Source: a virus | Length of the DNA stretch: 28,462 nt | Strand: one strand, 5' to 3' | IMG/VR virus record: IMGVR_UViG_3300044535_000835 | Location: 1-28,462 of that record | Shown here: in pieces, positions 22,001 to 28,383 of the stretch | How the letters are laid out: each line of letters begins with the position of its first letter | Numbering within the stretch: position 1 is the stretch's first letter | Notes under the pieces: model-generated | Seen by the model: only the letters and a program-made list of their open reading frames with translations | Told to the model about the DNA's origin: nothing | Database searches by the model: none | Translations under genes and position numbers: made by a program

Positions 22001-22282
22001 GTTCAAATTATGAGCCTTCAAAACCAAACCTGCAACCTTCAAAACCCAGATTTGGACGACCACGTTCAAATGCCGTTTAAAGCTCATGGACGTAGCCGAA
22101 CACACTTTCGCACCTCCGAACGCTCTACGGGCCATTTCCGGCGCAGCGCGGGGCATTCTAGCATTCGTTCAAAACCTGATTTAGAGCGTTCGAGCGGCGT
22201 TCGAGGGGGAATTCCGCCGCTGCTCGCGCCACCGCCGTTCAAGGCGGGGGTAAAAAGCGAAGCAGCGAAAGCGGAATTCAAG

Positions 22283-22322
22283 CTCCCTATTTATAGGGAG
22301 TTAGTACTCCCTAATAGGGGAG
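22283..22322. repeat. two adjacent palindromes, operator-like
   Basis: CTCCCTAT-TT-ATAGGGAG (22283-22300) is a perfect 8-bp inverted repeat; six bases later CTCCC-TAATAG-GGGAG (22307-22322) repeats the same half-sites. Tandem near-identical palindromes about 24 bp apart centre to centre suggest cooperative repressor sites. Confidence 0.6.
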
Positions 22323-22379
22323 GTAGTAGGATCTATGCTAACTTTTGACGAAGTGAAAGTGGTACCGCACAGAAGTTAG

Positions 22380-22408
22380 TTGACGCGAACAAAAAGGAGA
22401 GGTATTTA
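22380..22408 (+). promoter_or_regulatory. sigma70-type promoter
   Basis: TTGACG at 22380-22385, a 17-bp spacer and TATTTA at 22403-22408. Predicted start is about 22415, only a few bases before the ATG of the first gene of the right-hand block. The spacer contains AAAAAGGAGAGG, an SD-like run that would not be transcribed from this promoter. The CTAACTT/AAGTTAG arms end just upstream. Confidence 0.6.
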
Positions 22409-22417
22409 CAAGTTCCT

Positions 22418-22900
22418 ATGAGTTACTTAGAGAATGGAGCAACACACCGCAGCATGTTCCGATTGATGGAGCCGCTGCATCACGATGCAGACCCTAACCG
22501 CTCGCAGGTCCTGGCCCACATTGCTGAGAACATGCGCTGCGACATGGGTCGAGCGATACGAGCGTTCAATTCGATGCGGCATCCCAAGTCGAAGGTCTTG
22601 GTCTTCGATGCCATCCATCGGATGTGGAAGGGTTGCGACTGGGTGCCTGCCGACAACGATTCGAAGGACAGCATGTTCATCGTCGAGCTTCGCACCCTTC
22701 AACGTCGCGTGGTGGCGATGGACTCGGAGCTAAAGAAGGCTGTGAAGGAAATCAAGAGGCTGAACAAGAAGTTGGCCAACCGTGATTCCGGCGAAGATTC
22801 GAGCGATTCGACTGAGACTAATTGGGCATTTGAGGCTCGGAAAACCCTTGATACGACGAATCACAGCATGAAGTCTGCGGTCGATGCGGCTTGGTCCTGA
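22418..22900 (+). CDS. coiled-coil protein of unknown function, first early gene
   Basis: A 160-aa protein. The N-terminal half is helical with conserved-looking aromatic and basic residues (RAIRAFNSMRHPKSKVLV, FDAIHRMWKGCDW). Residues 90-122 form a coiled coil (LRTLQRRVVAMDSELKKAV, then KEIKRLNKKLAN), and the tail is acidic, Ser-rich. A small regulator or DNA-linked early protein would fit its place directly behind a promoter. The start is uncertain: ATG22418 has an SD-like site 15 bp away, and Met13/Met17 are alternatives. Confidence 0.65.
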   Translation: MSYLENGATHRSMFRLMEPLHHDADPNRSQVLAHIAENMRCDMGRAIRAFNSMRHPKSKVLVFDAIHRMWKGCDWVPADNDSKDSMFIVELRTLQRRVVAMDSELKKAVKEIKRLNKKLANRDSGEDSSDSTETNWAFEARKTLDTTNHSMKSAVDAAWS

Positions 22901-22919
22901 AAAAATCTTCAACTCGCCG

Positions 22920-22948
22920 TTGACACGACTCCAGACAACTGCAACACT
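22920..22948 (+). promoter_or_regulatory. possible promoter for the HTH and recombination genes
   Basis: A consensus -35 TTGACA (22920-22925) with a 17-bp spacer and a weak AACACT (22943-22948) as -10. Transcription would begin near 22955, leaving a leader of about 105 nt before the HTH gene. Confidence 0.4.
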
Positions 22949-22972
22949 ACGTCCGCAACGATGACCAATTTT

Positions 22973-23051
22973 TGGCAACTGGAAATAGAGAGCAGGGAAA
23001 GCCTGCTACGGGGTATTGGATTTTCTCCCCTGATTGAACATCCAGTTGCCA
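22973..23051 (+). ncRNA. candidate three-way-junction leader RNA
   Basis: A perfect 10-bp closing stem, GGCAACTGGA (22974-22983) with TCCAGTTGCC (23041-23050), extended by a T-A pair, encloses 57 nt. Inside are AGCAGG / CCTGCT (22991-22996, 23002-23007) closed by GAAAG, and GGGG / CCCC (23010-23013, 23027-23030). The start codon of the HTH gene follows 11 nt after the closing stem, and no SD is seen between. The arrangement resembles a cis-acting leader or riboswitch. I do not recognise a known class. Confidence 0.5.
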
Positions 23052-23061
23052 TCTCCCTTTC

Positions 23062-23340
23062 ATGAAAGTCTTCACTGCCAAAGACACGGCAAAGATGCTG
23101 CAAATCTGCACCGAGACGCTTCGGCGGATCGTTCGCACCGATGGCATCCAGCACCGGAGAATTGGCCGACGCATTTTGTTCACCGAAGCCGACATCGCGG
23201 CGATTCTTGAGAGTCGAGCGATGACCGGAGCCGTGAACCCCTACGCACCAAGAAAACAAAAACAACAAACCGAGAATACAAATGAGCAGCAGCAACCTAG
23301 TCCCGACATCACCGCAGCCCCTGACGCCTGTCAGCCCTGA
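23062..23340 (+). CDS. excisionase/MerR-type HTH protein
   Basis: A 92-aa protein whose first 55 residues form a winged helix-turn-helix of the excisionase (HTH_17) type: VFTAKDTAKMLQICTETLRR, then IQHRRIGRRILFTEADIAA ending ILE. The basic wing (HRRIGRRI) would contact DNA. The C-terminus is Gln/Pro-rich and disordered. It overlaps the next gene by 59 bp. Such proteins act as excisionases or as small transcription regulators; no integrase is visible here, so a regulator is at least as likely. It is preceded by the structured leader. Confidence 0.8.
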   Translation: MKVFTAKDTAKMLQICTETLRRIVRTDGIQHRRIGRRILFTEADIAAILESRAMTGAVNPYAPRKQKQQTENTNEQQQPSPDITAAPDACQP

Positions 23341-24100
23341 CAGCTCCGAATTCTACTCCCGCATCGGAACCTCCCTTGAAGCAGTCAAGGAGCTAGGATC
23401 ATGGATTGCCCGAAGCGGTGTCTTCAATTGCCAGAAGGACGAGCAAGGCAACATGATTGCCCTTGAATGTCTGGCAACGCGCAAGACTCCGTTCGACTTC
23501 AAGCGAGAGTTCCATTTGGTGAACGGCTCCCTGACGATGCGTTCCGATGCGATGCTCGCCGGATACCGCACTCGCGGCGGCAAGGTCATTTGGAAGCAGT
23601 TCGATTCGACCGCTGCGATTGGCGTCTGGAAGTATGACGGCAACGAATGCGAAATCGGATTCACGACCGAGGACGCCAAGATTGCTGGCCTGCTACCGGC
23701 CAAGCCAGGAAGTGGCTGGGCTAAAGACCCTTCCGCAATGCTCCGTGCGCGCTGCATCTCGAAGGCTATTCGAATGCTCGCCCCTGAAGTTGTTGCTGGC
23801 GTTTATACCCCAGAGGAGGCCGCTGACTTTGCTTCGTCACCACCAACACCCGCTCCCACCGCTACGACGCGCCAGACGGTCAATGTGACGCCGGAACCGG
23901 CCTTCTCGCTGGTCGAGAAGCTGGAGCAGATTCTTGAGCCACATTCCGACATCGCCAATGCGTTTTTGCTGTCGAAGAACCTGATCAAGGAAGGTCAGAA
24001 CTTCCGCGATGTATCCACCAAGGTGGCCAACATGATCATCGCCGACAGCGACAGTTTCCTGATCAAGGCCAAGGCGTTCTCCGAACCGACCATCGAATGA
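23282..24100 (+). CDS. RecT-like single-strand annealing protein
   Basis: A 272-aa protein. The core has WIARSGVFNCQ, PFDFKREFHLVNGSLTMRSD, a gly-rich strand (AGYRTRGGKVIWKQF) and AMLRARCISKAIRMLAPEVV followed by AGVYTPEEAAD. The last motif matches the RxxxxxxxA-R-x-L-x-P pattern of RecT-type recombinases. It would anneal complementary single strands at double-strand ends. The Pro/Thr-rich linker (183-205) separates a helical C-domain. The stop overlaps the RecE-like gene (ATGA), the classic two-component arrangement. Confidence 0.75.
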   Translation: MSSSNLVPTSPQPLTPVSPDSSEFYSRIGTSLEAVKELGSWIARSGVFNCQKDEQGNMIALECLATRKTPFDFKREFHLVNGSLTMRSDAMLAGYRTRGGKVIWKQFDSTAAIGVWKYDGNECEIGFTTEDAKIAGLLPAKPGSGWAKDPSAMLRARCISKAIRMLAPEVVAGVYTPEEAADFASSPPTPAPTATTRQTVNVTPEPAFSLVEKLEQILEPHSDIANAFLLSKNLIKEGQNFRDVSTKVANMIIADSDSFLIKAKAFSEPTIE

Positions 24101-24891
24101 GCATTCTAAACCGCCACGTTAATTTCGACATGGCTGCTGAGAAGTACCATGCCGTTGACGCTCTCTCGAAAAGCATGATGTCCAAGATCCTCAAGTCGCC
24201 AGCGCACTACAAAGCCGCGCTGGAGGAGCATCAGGAGCCGACGAAGGCTATGCAGATGGGTACGGCGATTCACACCGCTGTTCTCGAACCGCACTTGTAC
24301 TCGCAGGTCGTAGCTGTCGTTCCGCCGGATATCGATGGCAGGACGAAGGAAGGCAAGGCATGGAAAGAGGCGCATAAGAGCCGTATCCACATGACTCACG
24401 CCGAAGACATCGATGTGCAGGGTGTCGCGAACAGCGTCCGCCGCCATCCGTTCTGGGACATCATTCATCTCAATCACAAGATTGAGGCATCTGTCTTCGC
24501 TCAAGATGAGGACACTGGCCTACCTCTCAAAGCGCGTCCCGATCTGTGGGTCGAGGATCATACGCTTGTCGATGTGAAGACCACCGACGACGCGACGCCC
24601 GAGGGTTTCAGCCGCACGGTGACTAGCTTCGGCTACCACATTCAGGCCGCGCACTATCTGGAGATGACAGGTGCGGAGAACTTCATCTTCGTAGCGGTCG
24701 AGCGTAAGGCTCCGTATGCGGTTGGCATCTACAAGCTGGATGCCGAATGGCTTCAGGCCGGTGCGAACCTGCGTAGGAAAGCCATCACGCTGCTGCACGA
24801 ATGCAAAGCACTGGACAGTTGGCCAGCCTATCCGACCGCAGTCCAAACCCTTTCTTGCCCAAAGTGGGTCTTGAATAAGTCAGAGAGCTGA
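24097..24891 (+). CDS. RecE-like 5'-3' exonuclease (PD-(D/E)XK)
   Basis: A 264-aa nuclease matching the C-terminal domain of exonuclease VIII/DUF3799 type proteins. It has ALSKSMMSKILKSPAHYKA (22-40), GTAIHTAVLEP (55-65), E130, RPDLW with D149, VDVKTT with D159 and K161, and GYHIQAAHYLEM (179-190). The E..D..DxK set is the catalytic PD-(D/E)XK core; the Gln/Tyr helix is the RecB-type motif. It would resect double-strand ends for the annealing protein encoded just upstream. Full length for the nuclease domain; no truncation seen. Confidence 0.85.
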   Translation: MSILNRHVNFDMAAEKYHAVDALSKSMMSKILKSPAHYKAALEEHQEPTKAMQMGTAIHTAVLEPHLYSQVVAVVPPDIDGRTKEGKAWKEAHKSRIHMTHAEDIDVQGVANSVRRHPFWDIIHLNHKIEASVFAQDEDTGLPLKARPDLWVEDHTLVDVKTTDDATPEGFSRTVTSFGYHIQAAHYLEMTGAENFIFVAVERKAPYAVGIYKLDAEWLQAGANLRRKAITLLHECKALDSWPAYPTAVQTLSCPKWVLNKSES

Positions 24892-24915
24892 AACCAAAAT
24901 CGAAACCTAACAATT

Positions 24916-25344
24916 ATGTTCCAAGTAAACCGTAAGGATGCCGGAGGCCGCTACATCGATGCCGAAGGCGAGTACACCGTCACTCTCACCAAGGTTGAGG
25001 AGAACCTCGATCCGAAGGGCCGCGAGGTCTGCAAGGTGACGTTCACTACGAGCGAAGGTGCCAGCATCACCGACCGTTTCCTCAATCAGGAGAACACTTG
25101 GTTCCGCGTGAACCAGCTTGTCGCCGCCACTAACCACAACGTGCCGGACGGTACGCAGGTTGACTTCCTCGGCGTGAAGGGCAGCTATGCCAACTTCCTT
25201 AAGTCGATGATCGGTCTGGAGTTGGCCATCACGACTCGCTTTGAGGAGTACGAGTACAACGGCGAGAAGAAGAAGACTCTTCGCCTCAAGGGCATGAAGG
25301 CCGTCGCCCCGGTTGCCGCCGAGACTGAGGAAAAGCCGTTCTAA
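24916..25344 (+). CDS. ssDNA-binding-type protein (DUF669-like)
   Basis: A 142-aa, OB-fold-like protein. It has YTVTLTKVEENLDPKGREVC, then KVTFTTSEGASITDRFL, a YANFLKSMIGLELAITTRF strand region and an acidic end EETEEKPF-type (AAETEEKPF). DUF669-type proteins sit beside phage recombinases and bind ssDNA or partner proteins. The acidic, Phe-ending tail resembles SSB tails. The start lacks an SD (CTAACAATTATG). Together with the two upstream genes it makes a compact recombination module. Confidence 0.75.
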   Translation: MFQVNRKDAGGRYIDAEGEYTVTLTKVEENLDPKGREVCKVTFTTSEGASITDRFLNQENTWFRVNQLVAATNHNVPDGTQVDFLGVKGSYANFLKSMIGLELAITTRFEEYEYNGEKKKTLRLKGMKAVAPVAAETEEKPF

Positions 25345-25410
25345 GCATCTCAAACACGGAGGGGAGCGCATTCCGCGATAACGCTCGCAATCAACCTAAA
25401 ATTCGTATCC

Positions 25411-26061
25411 ATGAGAACAAAACTTGTAGCCATCACAAAACCCCTTGTCGGCGACGGAACTCTAACCGCCTCCGACTTCATCACGTTCGCCGCCCGTGTC
25501 AGCAATCCGTCGAACCAGATGAGCCTCCTCACAGCCCCGAAGTTATTGGCCTACTGCATCAAGCACGGCCATTGGAGCATCTTCGAGCAGGCGAGCATGA
25601 CCATCGAGATTCAAACGAGCCGCGCTATCTCCGCCCAAATCCTGCGCCATCGCAGCTTCTGCTTCCAAGAATTCAGCCAACGCTACGCGCCAAGCGACGC
25701 AGCGGAGCCAGTTGAACTCCGCACTCAGGACCGTGTAAACCGCCAGGGAAGCGGCGATGCGTTTCCGCAGGAGTGGGCCAATGAGGTTGTCGCCAAATCG
25801 GTCGATCTGGCGTTCAGGACGTATCGCACTCTGCTTCAGGAGGGTGTGAGCCGCGAAACTGCTCGCATGGTTCTCCCGCTCTGTACGCAGACGACCTTGT
25901 ACATGACCGGCAACATCCGCTCATGGATTCATTACTTCGAGCAAAGGTGCGCGAAAGGTACGCAGAAGGAGCATCGCGACATCGCCATCCAGATCCGTGA
26001 CGAAATCTTCGCCAAGGAATTCGCGGTCATTCACGAAGCCATTACGAGCGATTCCAAATGA
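25411..26061 (+). CDS. thyX: flavin-dependent thymidylate synthase ThyX
   Basis: A 216-aa FAD-dependent enzyme that makes dTMP from dUMP using methylenetetrahydrofolate and NADPH. The signature RHR-x7-S is present as RHRSFCFQEFS (R79-S89). SIFEQASMTIEIQTSRAISA and the late RMVLPLCTQTTLYMTGN and SWIHYFEQRC match the rest of the family. Length is normal for a phage ThyX. Its stop overlaps the next start (ATGA). It would boost dTMP supply during replication, and suits hosts or conditions that need this pathway. An SD is not clear. Confidence 0.92.
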   Translation: MRTKLVAITKPLVGDGTLTASDFITFAARVSNPSNQMSLLTAPKLLAYCIKHGHWSIFEQASMTIEIQTSRAISAQILRHRSFCFQEFSQRYAPSDAAEPVELRTQDRVNRQGSGDAFPQEWANEVVAKSVDLAFRTYRTLLQEGVSRETARMVLPLCTQTTLYMTGNIRSWIHYFEQRCAKGTQKEHRDIAIQIRDEIFAKEFAVIHEAITSDSK

Positions 26062-26219
26062 CCCCCACAAAACCCAAACGTCCCACCCCTAAGATCTTTG
26101 TTGTCAGCGACGACACGCACTTCAGGCTCAAGCAGTACGCAACCAAGAAGGGCTACAAGCTACAGTTTGTGGCCGACGAAGCAGTCAGTGAATATCTCAA
26201 GCGAAAGGAGCAGCAATGA
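26058..26219 (+). CDS. 53-aa RHH-like protein
   Basis: A 53-residue protein with a basic Pro/Lys-rich start (TPTKPKRPTPK), a single strand (IFVVSDD), and two helices (THFRLKQYATKKGYK and FVADEAVSEYLKRKE). This is the layout of the ribbon-helix-helix (CopG/Arc) DNA-binding fold. It overlaps the ThyX gene at its start and the next gene at its end. It could repress its own operon. No toxin partner is evident, so an antitoxin role is not claimed. Confidence 0.65.
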   Translation: MTPTKPKRPTPKIFVVSDDTHFRLKQYATKKGYKLQFVADEAVSEYLKRKEQQ

Positions 26220-26419
26220 GCAAGCAAACCAAAGACCAAGAGCAGGAATACCGTATCACATTCAGGGGGCTTCTTGACCTTTATCTGCCATACAAGACCT
26301 CTGATGAAATCTACAACGCAATTGAACTCTCCTGCCGACGTAACGGCTGGGGCATTGCGATAAACGAAGAGAACCGGCTGGACTTTGTGCAGATGCGACA
26401 AGTGGAGGACAAGCAATGA
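26216..26419 (+). CDS. small protein of unknown function
   Basis: A 67-aa protein (YRITFRGLLDLYLPYKTSDE, then LSCRRNGWGIAINEENRLDF). Helix followed by strands. It starts with an upstream SD (AAAGGAGCAGCA), overlaps the RHH-like gene, and ends by ATGA overlap. No family recognised. Confidence 0.6.
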   Translation: MSKQTKDQEQEYRITFRGLLDLYLPYKTSDEIYNAIELSCRRNGWGIAINEENRLDFVQMRQVEDKQ

Positions 26420-26790
26420 CACGCAATGAAACACGAGCCGCTATCCTAATTATGGAGGCGTATTTGGACGGATACGAAATCCAGCGGTGCGGGAAGCATT
26501 GGAATCCCAAAGAGTCTTTGAAACCAGATTGGTCCGATACAGATGACCCGTGTTGGGATTTCGATAACTGTGACTACCGCATCAAACCCACCGCCAAGCT
26601 CCGCCCGTGGACTGCGGATGAGGTTCCGCTGGGGGCATGGATACGATTCAAGGATAAGCCACAAGATCGACATCTACTGGGCTGGGTATCTGGACAAGCA
26701 GATCGAGATATGTGGCTAGACGAACGTGAACACAGTATCGACGGCGGTAAGAACTGGCTCCCGTGCGGGGTAGTGGAGGAAGCGAAATGA
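26416..26790 (+). CDS. conserved phage protein, WDFDNCDYRIKP type
   Basis: A 124-aa protein with AYLDGYEIQRC near the start, CWDFDNCDYRIKP (about 45-57) and LRPWTADEVPLGAWIRFKD, a pattern common in phage proteins of unknown function. The second half is beta-rich with several Trp. Preceded by an in-gene SD (GGAGGACAAGCA) and coupled by ATGA. Function unknown. Confidence 0.7.
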   Translation: MTRNETRAAILIMEAYLDGYEIQRCGKHWNPKESLKPDWSDTDDPCWDFDNCDYRIKPTAKLRPWTADEVPLGAWIRFKDKPQDRHLLGWVSGQADRDMWLDEREHSIDGGKNWLPCGVVEEAK

Positions 26791-27050
26791 ACCAACCAAT
26801 CAACGACGGCGGACCGGCGTTTCCTCATACAACGCAATGGGACGGAATCACTCCGGCAATAAACCACAACGGCATGACCCTCCGCGACTACTTCGCGGCG
26901 GCGGCTTTGCAAGCAATCATATCGTCTGCTTTGAGTGAAGGCACTAAAACCATGTACAACATTAGAAAACCAGACTTTTTGGAATGCTTGTCTCTTGATG
27001 CTTACGCTCACGCCGACGCAATGCTCAAAGCGAGGGAGGCCAAGCTGTGA
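26787..27050 (+). CDS. conserved phage protein, GGPAFP...MTLRDYF type
   Basis: An 87-aa protein with INDGGPAFPHT near the start and MTLRDYFAAAALQAI, a very widespread pattern in phage genomes with no known function. The C-terminal helix ends in MLKAREAKL, where the DNA also encodes the SD and start of the next gene. The start overlaps the previous stop (ATGA); an in-frame ATG at 26763 is rejected. Confidence 0.75.
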   Translation: MNQPINDGGPAFPHTTQWDGITPAINHNGMTLRDYFAAAALQAIISSALSEGTKTMYNIRKPDFLECLSLDAYAHADAMLKAREAKL

Positions 27051-27229
27051 GTCTTGAACAACGAATACTGACTCTATCGGAGTCTCCCGATTGCAACCAT
27101 CCACGCGAACTCCGCGCAATCGCTCTCGAAGTCCGTAAGCGGGAGGATCGGATCAAGCAACTCGAATCCGAGAACGACGCACTCCGCGCTGATCTGCTGC
27201 TGTGGAGTGAGAAGGAGGCCAAGCCGTGA
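27047..27229 (+). CDS. 60-aa coiled-coil protein, paralog of a downstream gene
   Basis: A 60-aa protein with a GTG start overlapping the upstream stop (GTGA) behind a GGGAGG SD. It has PRELRAIALEVRKREDRIK then QLESENDALRADLLL, a coiled coil. Its middle is nearly identical at DNA level to the gene at 27966. It ends KEAKP, encoded by the SD of the next gene. Function unknown. Confidence 0.7.
   Translation: MSLEQRILTLSESPDCNHPRELRAIALEVRKREDRIKQLESENDALRADLLLWSEKEAKP
27104..27162 (+). repeat. 59-bp direct repeat, copy 1
   Basis: Matches 28023-28081 with one mismatch (27136 T against 28055 G) at an offset of 919 bp. It encodes the RELRAIALEVRKREDRIKQL segment of two small coiled-coil genes. Confidence 0.85.
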
Positions 27230-27336
27230 AGTATCCAAGCCATTGCTGCCAGAAGTGCGGAGAACTGATAGGTTGGATCGGGCGATTCATGTTCCCGTTC
27301 TTCCATAAATGCAGAAAGAAGGAGGTGAAGCCGTGA
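27226..27336 (+). CDS. 36-aa Cys-containing micropeptide
   Basis: A 36-residue peptide (KYPSHCCQKCGELIGWIG, then FMFPFFHKCRKKEVKP) with CCxxC and a later Cys, like a single zinc knuckle. GTG start overlaps the previous stop, with GGAGG placed at normal spacing, and the stop overlaps the next GTG. The tight coupling at both ends argues that it is real. It has a short hydrophobic stretch, so a membrane link is possible. Confidence 0.6.
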   Translation: MKYPSHCCQKCGELIGWIGRFMFPFFHKCRKKEVKP

Positions 27337-27521
27337 GAGACTTAGATTTCCCATATGCGCTGATGTTTGGACTGATAATTGGATCAATCATCTTGGGTGG
27401 ATTCATCGGAGGTGAGGCACAAAGAGATGTACAACAGCGTGAAGCAGTCGCTGCTGGCCATGCAGAGTGGGTGGCCGACAAGAACGGGAAACCTCAATTC
27501 AAATGGAAGGAGTGCAAATGA
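27333..27521 (+). CDS. small single-pass membrane protein
   Basis: A 62-aa protein with one membrane segment (YALMFGLIIGSIILGGFIGG), then a helical and charged part (QRDVQQREAVAAGHAEW) and a KPQFKWKEC end. The REAVxAGxAEW...F.WKEC pattern recurs in many small phage membrane proteins. GTG start by GTGA overlap behind AAGGAGG; an in-frame ATG at 27309 lies inside the previous gene. Function unknown. Confidence 0.7.
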   Translation: MRDLDFPYALMFGLIIGSIILGGFIGGEAQRDVQQREAVAAGHAEWVADKNGKPQFKWKECK

Positions 27522-27766
27522 GCGACTACACAATACCAACGTCGAATACGGTGACTACAATCGACCCACAGGCCACAAAGATCCGCGAGCTTCAATCCGA
27601 TGTGAACGAGCTGAAGGAGCTGGTCGAATACCTGCAAGACCGGATCAAGCTGATGAATAGTACTGGTGACGAGCTGCTTGAGTGGCTGAAGGACGGTACC
27701 ATTTCCGACTCAAACTATCGGTTGCTGGCCAACGCATGGCAGCGAGCAAAGGAGAACAAGCCATGA
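27518..27766 (+). CDS. small coiled-coil protein
   Basis: An 82-aa protein: a short polar start (SDYTIPTSNTVTTIDPQ), a coiled coil (ATKIRELQSDVNELKELVEY, then LQDRIKLMN) and a helical end (LANAWQRAKENKP). Coupled at both ends by ATGA overlap and preceded by GGAGTGCAA. Its Q/L-rich coil resembles those of its neighbours. Function unknown. Confidence 0.65.
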   Translation: MSDYTIPTSNTVTTIDPQATKIRELQSDVNELKELVEYLQDRIKLMNSTGDELLEWLKDGTISDSNYRLLANAWQRAKENKP

Positions 27767-27969
27767 GTGAATCCGAAAAGACAATTCAAGAGCAATGCTA
27801 CGGCACTTGTTGGGGCGCACAGCAACGGATTGACGAGCTAACCCAGCAGCTCAACGCAGCAAACGAGCGAATCAAGCGGTTGGAGAGCGTAGAAAACATC
27901 CATGCCGCTGTTCTAAATGCCATCGACAACTGGATTCAGCAGCGCAAAGCCAAGGAGGCCAAGCTGTGA
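27763..27969 (+). CDS. small coiled-coil protein
   Basis: A 68-aa protein with two Cys near the start (EQCYGTCWGAQQRIDEL) followed by a coiled coil (QQLNAANERIKRLESVE) and a basic end. It ends KEAKL, encoded by the SD-containing junction to the next gene. The ATG overlaps the previous stop; an in-frame ATG at 27682 is rejected. Function unknown. Confidence 0.65.
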   Translation: MSESEKTIQEQCYGTCWGAQQRIDELTQQLNAANERIKRLESVENIHAAVLNAIDNWIQQRKAKEAKL

Positions 27970-28190
27970 CACTTGAAGAACGAATCCTAGAGGTGGCTGA
28001 CAGATCATATTGGTACGACTCCCGCGAACTCCGCGCAATCGCTCTCGAAGTCCGGAAGCGGGAGGATCGGATCAAGCAACTGGAGGACCGCATTGATCGA
28101 GCGTCGAAAGCGTTCTTCAACGACGGCTCAGACGCTAGCGTCGCAAGCGGTATGCTGGCGATTCTGGAGGAGGAACGGAACAAACCATGA
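27966..28190 (+). CDS. 74-aa coiled-coil protein, paralog of the gene at 27047
   Basis: GTG start overlapping the upstream stop behind AAGGAGGCC. It shares SRELRAIALEVRKREDRIK with the gene 0.9 kb upstream, including almost identical DNA, then diverges to a different tail (FFNDGSDASVASGMLAI). Both may bind the same partner through the shared coil. The stop overlaps the next start. Function unknown. Confidence 0.7.
   Translation: MTLEERILEVADRSYWYDSRELRAIALEVRKREDRIKQLEDRIDRASKAFFNDGSDASVASGMLAILEEERNKP
28023..28081 (+). repeat. 59-bp direct repeat, copy 2
   Basis: Second copy of the segment at 27104-27162, 58 of 59 bases the same. The flanks differ, so only the coiled-coil part of the gene was copied or kept. 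Confidence 0.85.
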
Positions 28191-28363
28191 CCATCGAAGA
28201 AATGCGAACCATCGACGGATTGAAGACCTACAAGGAATTGGAGGAGGCCAAGGAGCGGATCAAGCACCTGGAATCAGCCATCCGGAAGACCCTCGACGAC
28301 AACCGACACCTGGCCGATGGGGACAACTGCACCCTCATCGACCTCAAGAAAGCACTCGGATAA
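28187..28363 (+). CDS. 58-aa helical protein
   Basis: A 58-residue protein (MTIEEMRTIDGLKTYKELEE, then AKERIKHLESAIRKTLDD), helical and coiled-coil prone, ending LIDLKKALG. The ATG overlaps the previous stop (ATGA) with a GGAGGAGGAAC SD just upstream. Last of the coupled small-gene chain; the next start is 20 bp on. Function unknown. Confidence 0.65.
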   Translation: MTIEEMRTIDGLKTYKELEEAKERIKHLESAIRKTLDDNRHLADGDNCTLIDLKKALG

Positions 28364-28383
28364 CCAACGAATAGAAGAGAAAA

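Larger units (their letters stand above)
22001..22417. other. non-coding regulatory or origin-like interval
   Basis: About 410 bp between divergent genes with no convincing gene. It holds TTCAAAACC three times (22017-22025, 22038-22046, 22168-22176), several GTTC(A/G)A words (around 22189-22232), a GC-rich middle, two adjacent palindromes (22283-22322), CTAACTT/AAGTTAG arms (22338-22344, 22373-22379) and a promoter at its right end. A regulatory or replication-origin role fits. Confidence 0.5.

Noticed and set aside
22010-22348. A plus-strand frame of about 112 aa across the large intergenic gap
   Set aside because: Composition is Arg/Ser/Pro-rich, it crosses repeats and palindromes, and no SD or coupling supports it.
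22973-23051. Hammerhead ribozyme
   Set aside because: The three-way shape is similar, but the conserved CUGANGA core and GAAA before stem III are not in the required places.
26058-26419. Toxin-antitoxin pair (RHH protein plus next gene)
   Set aside because: The second protein has no recognisable toxin motif; the overlap is shared by almost all genes in this chain.
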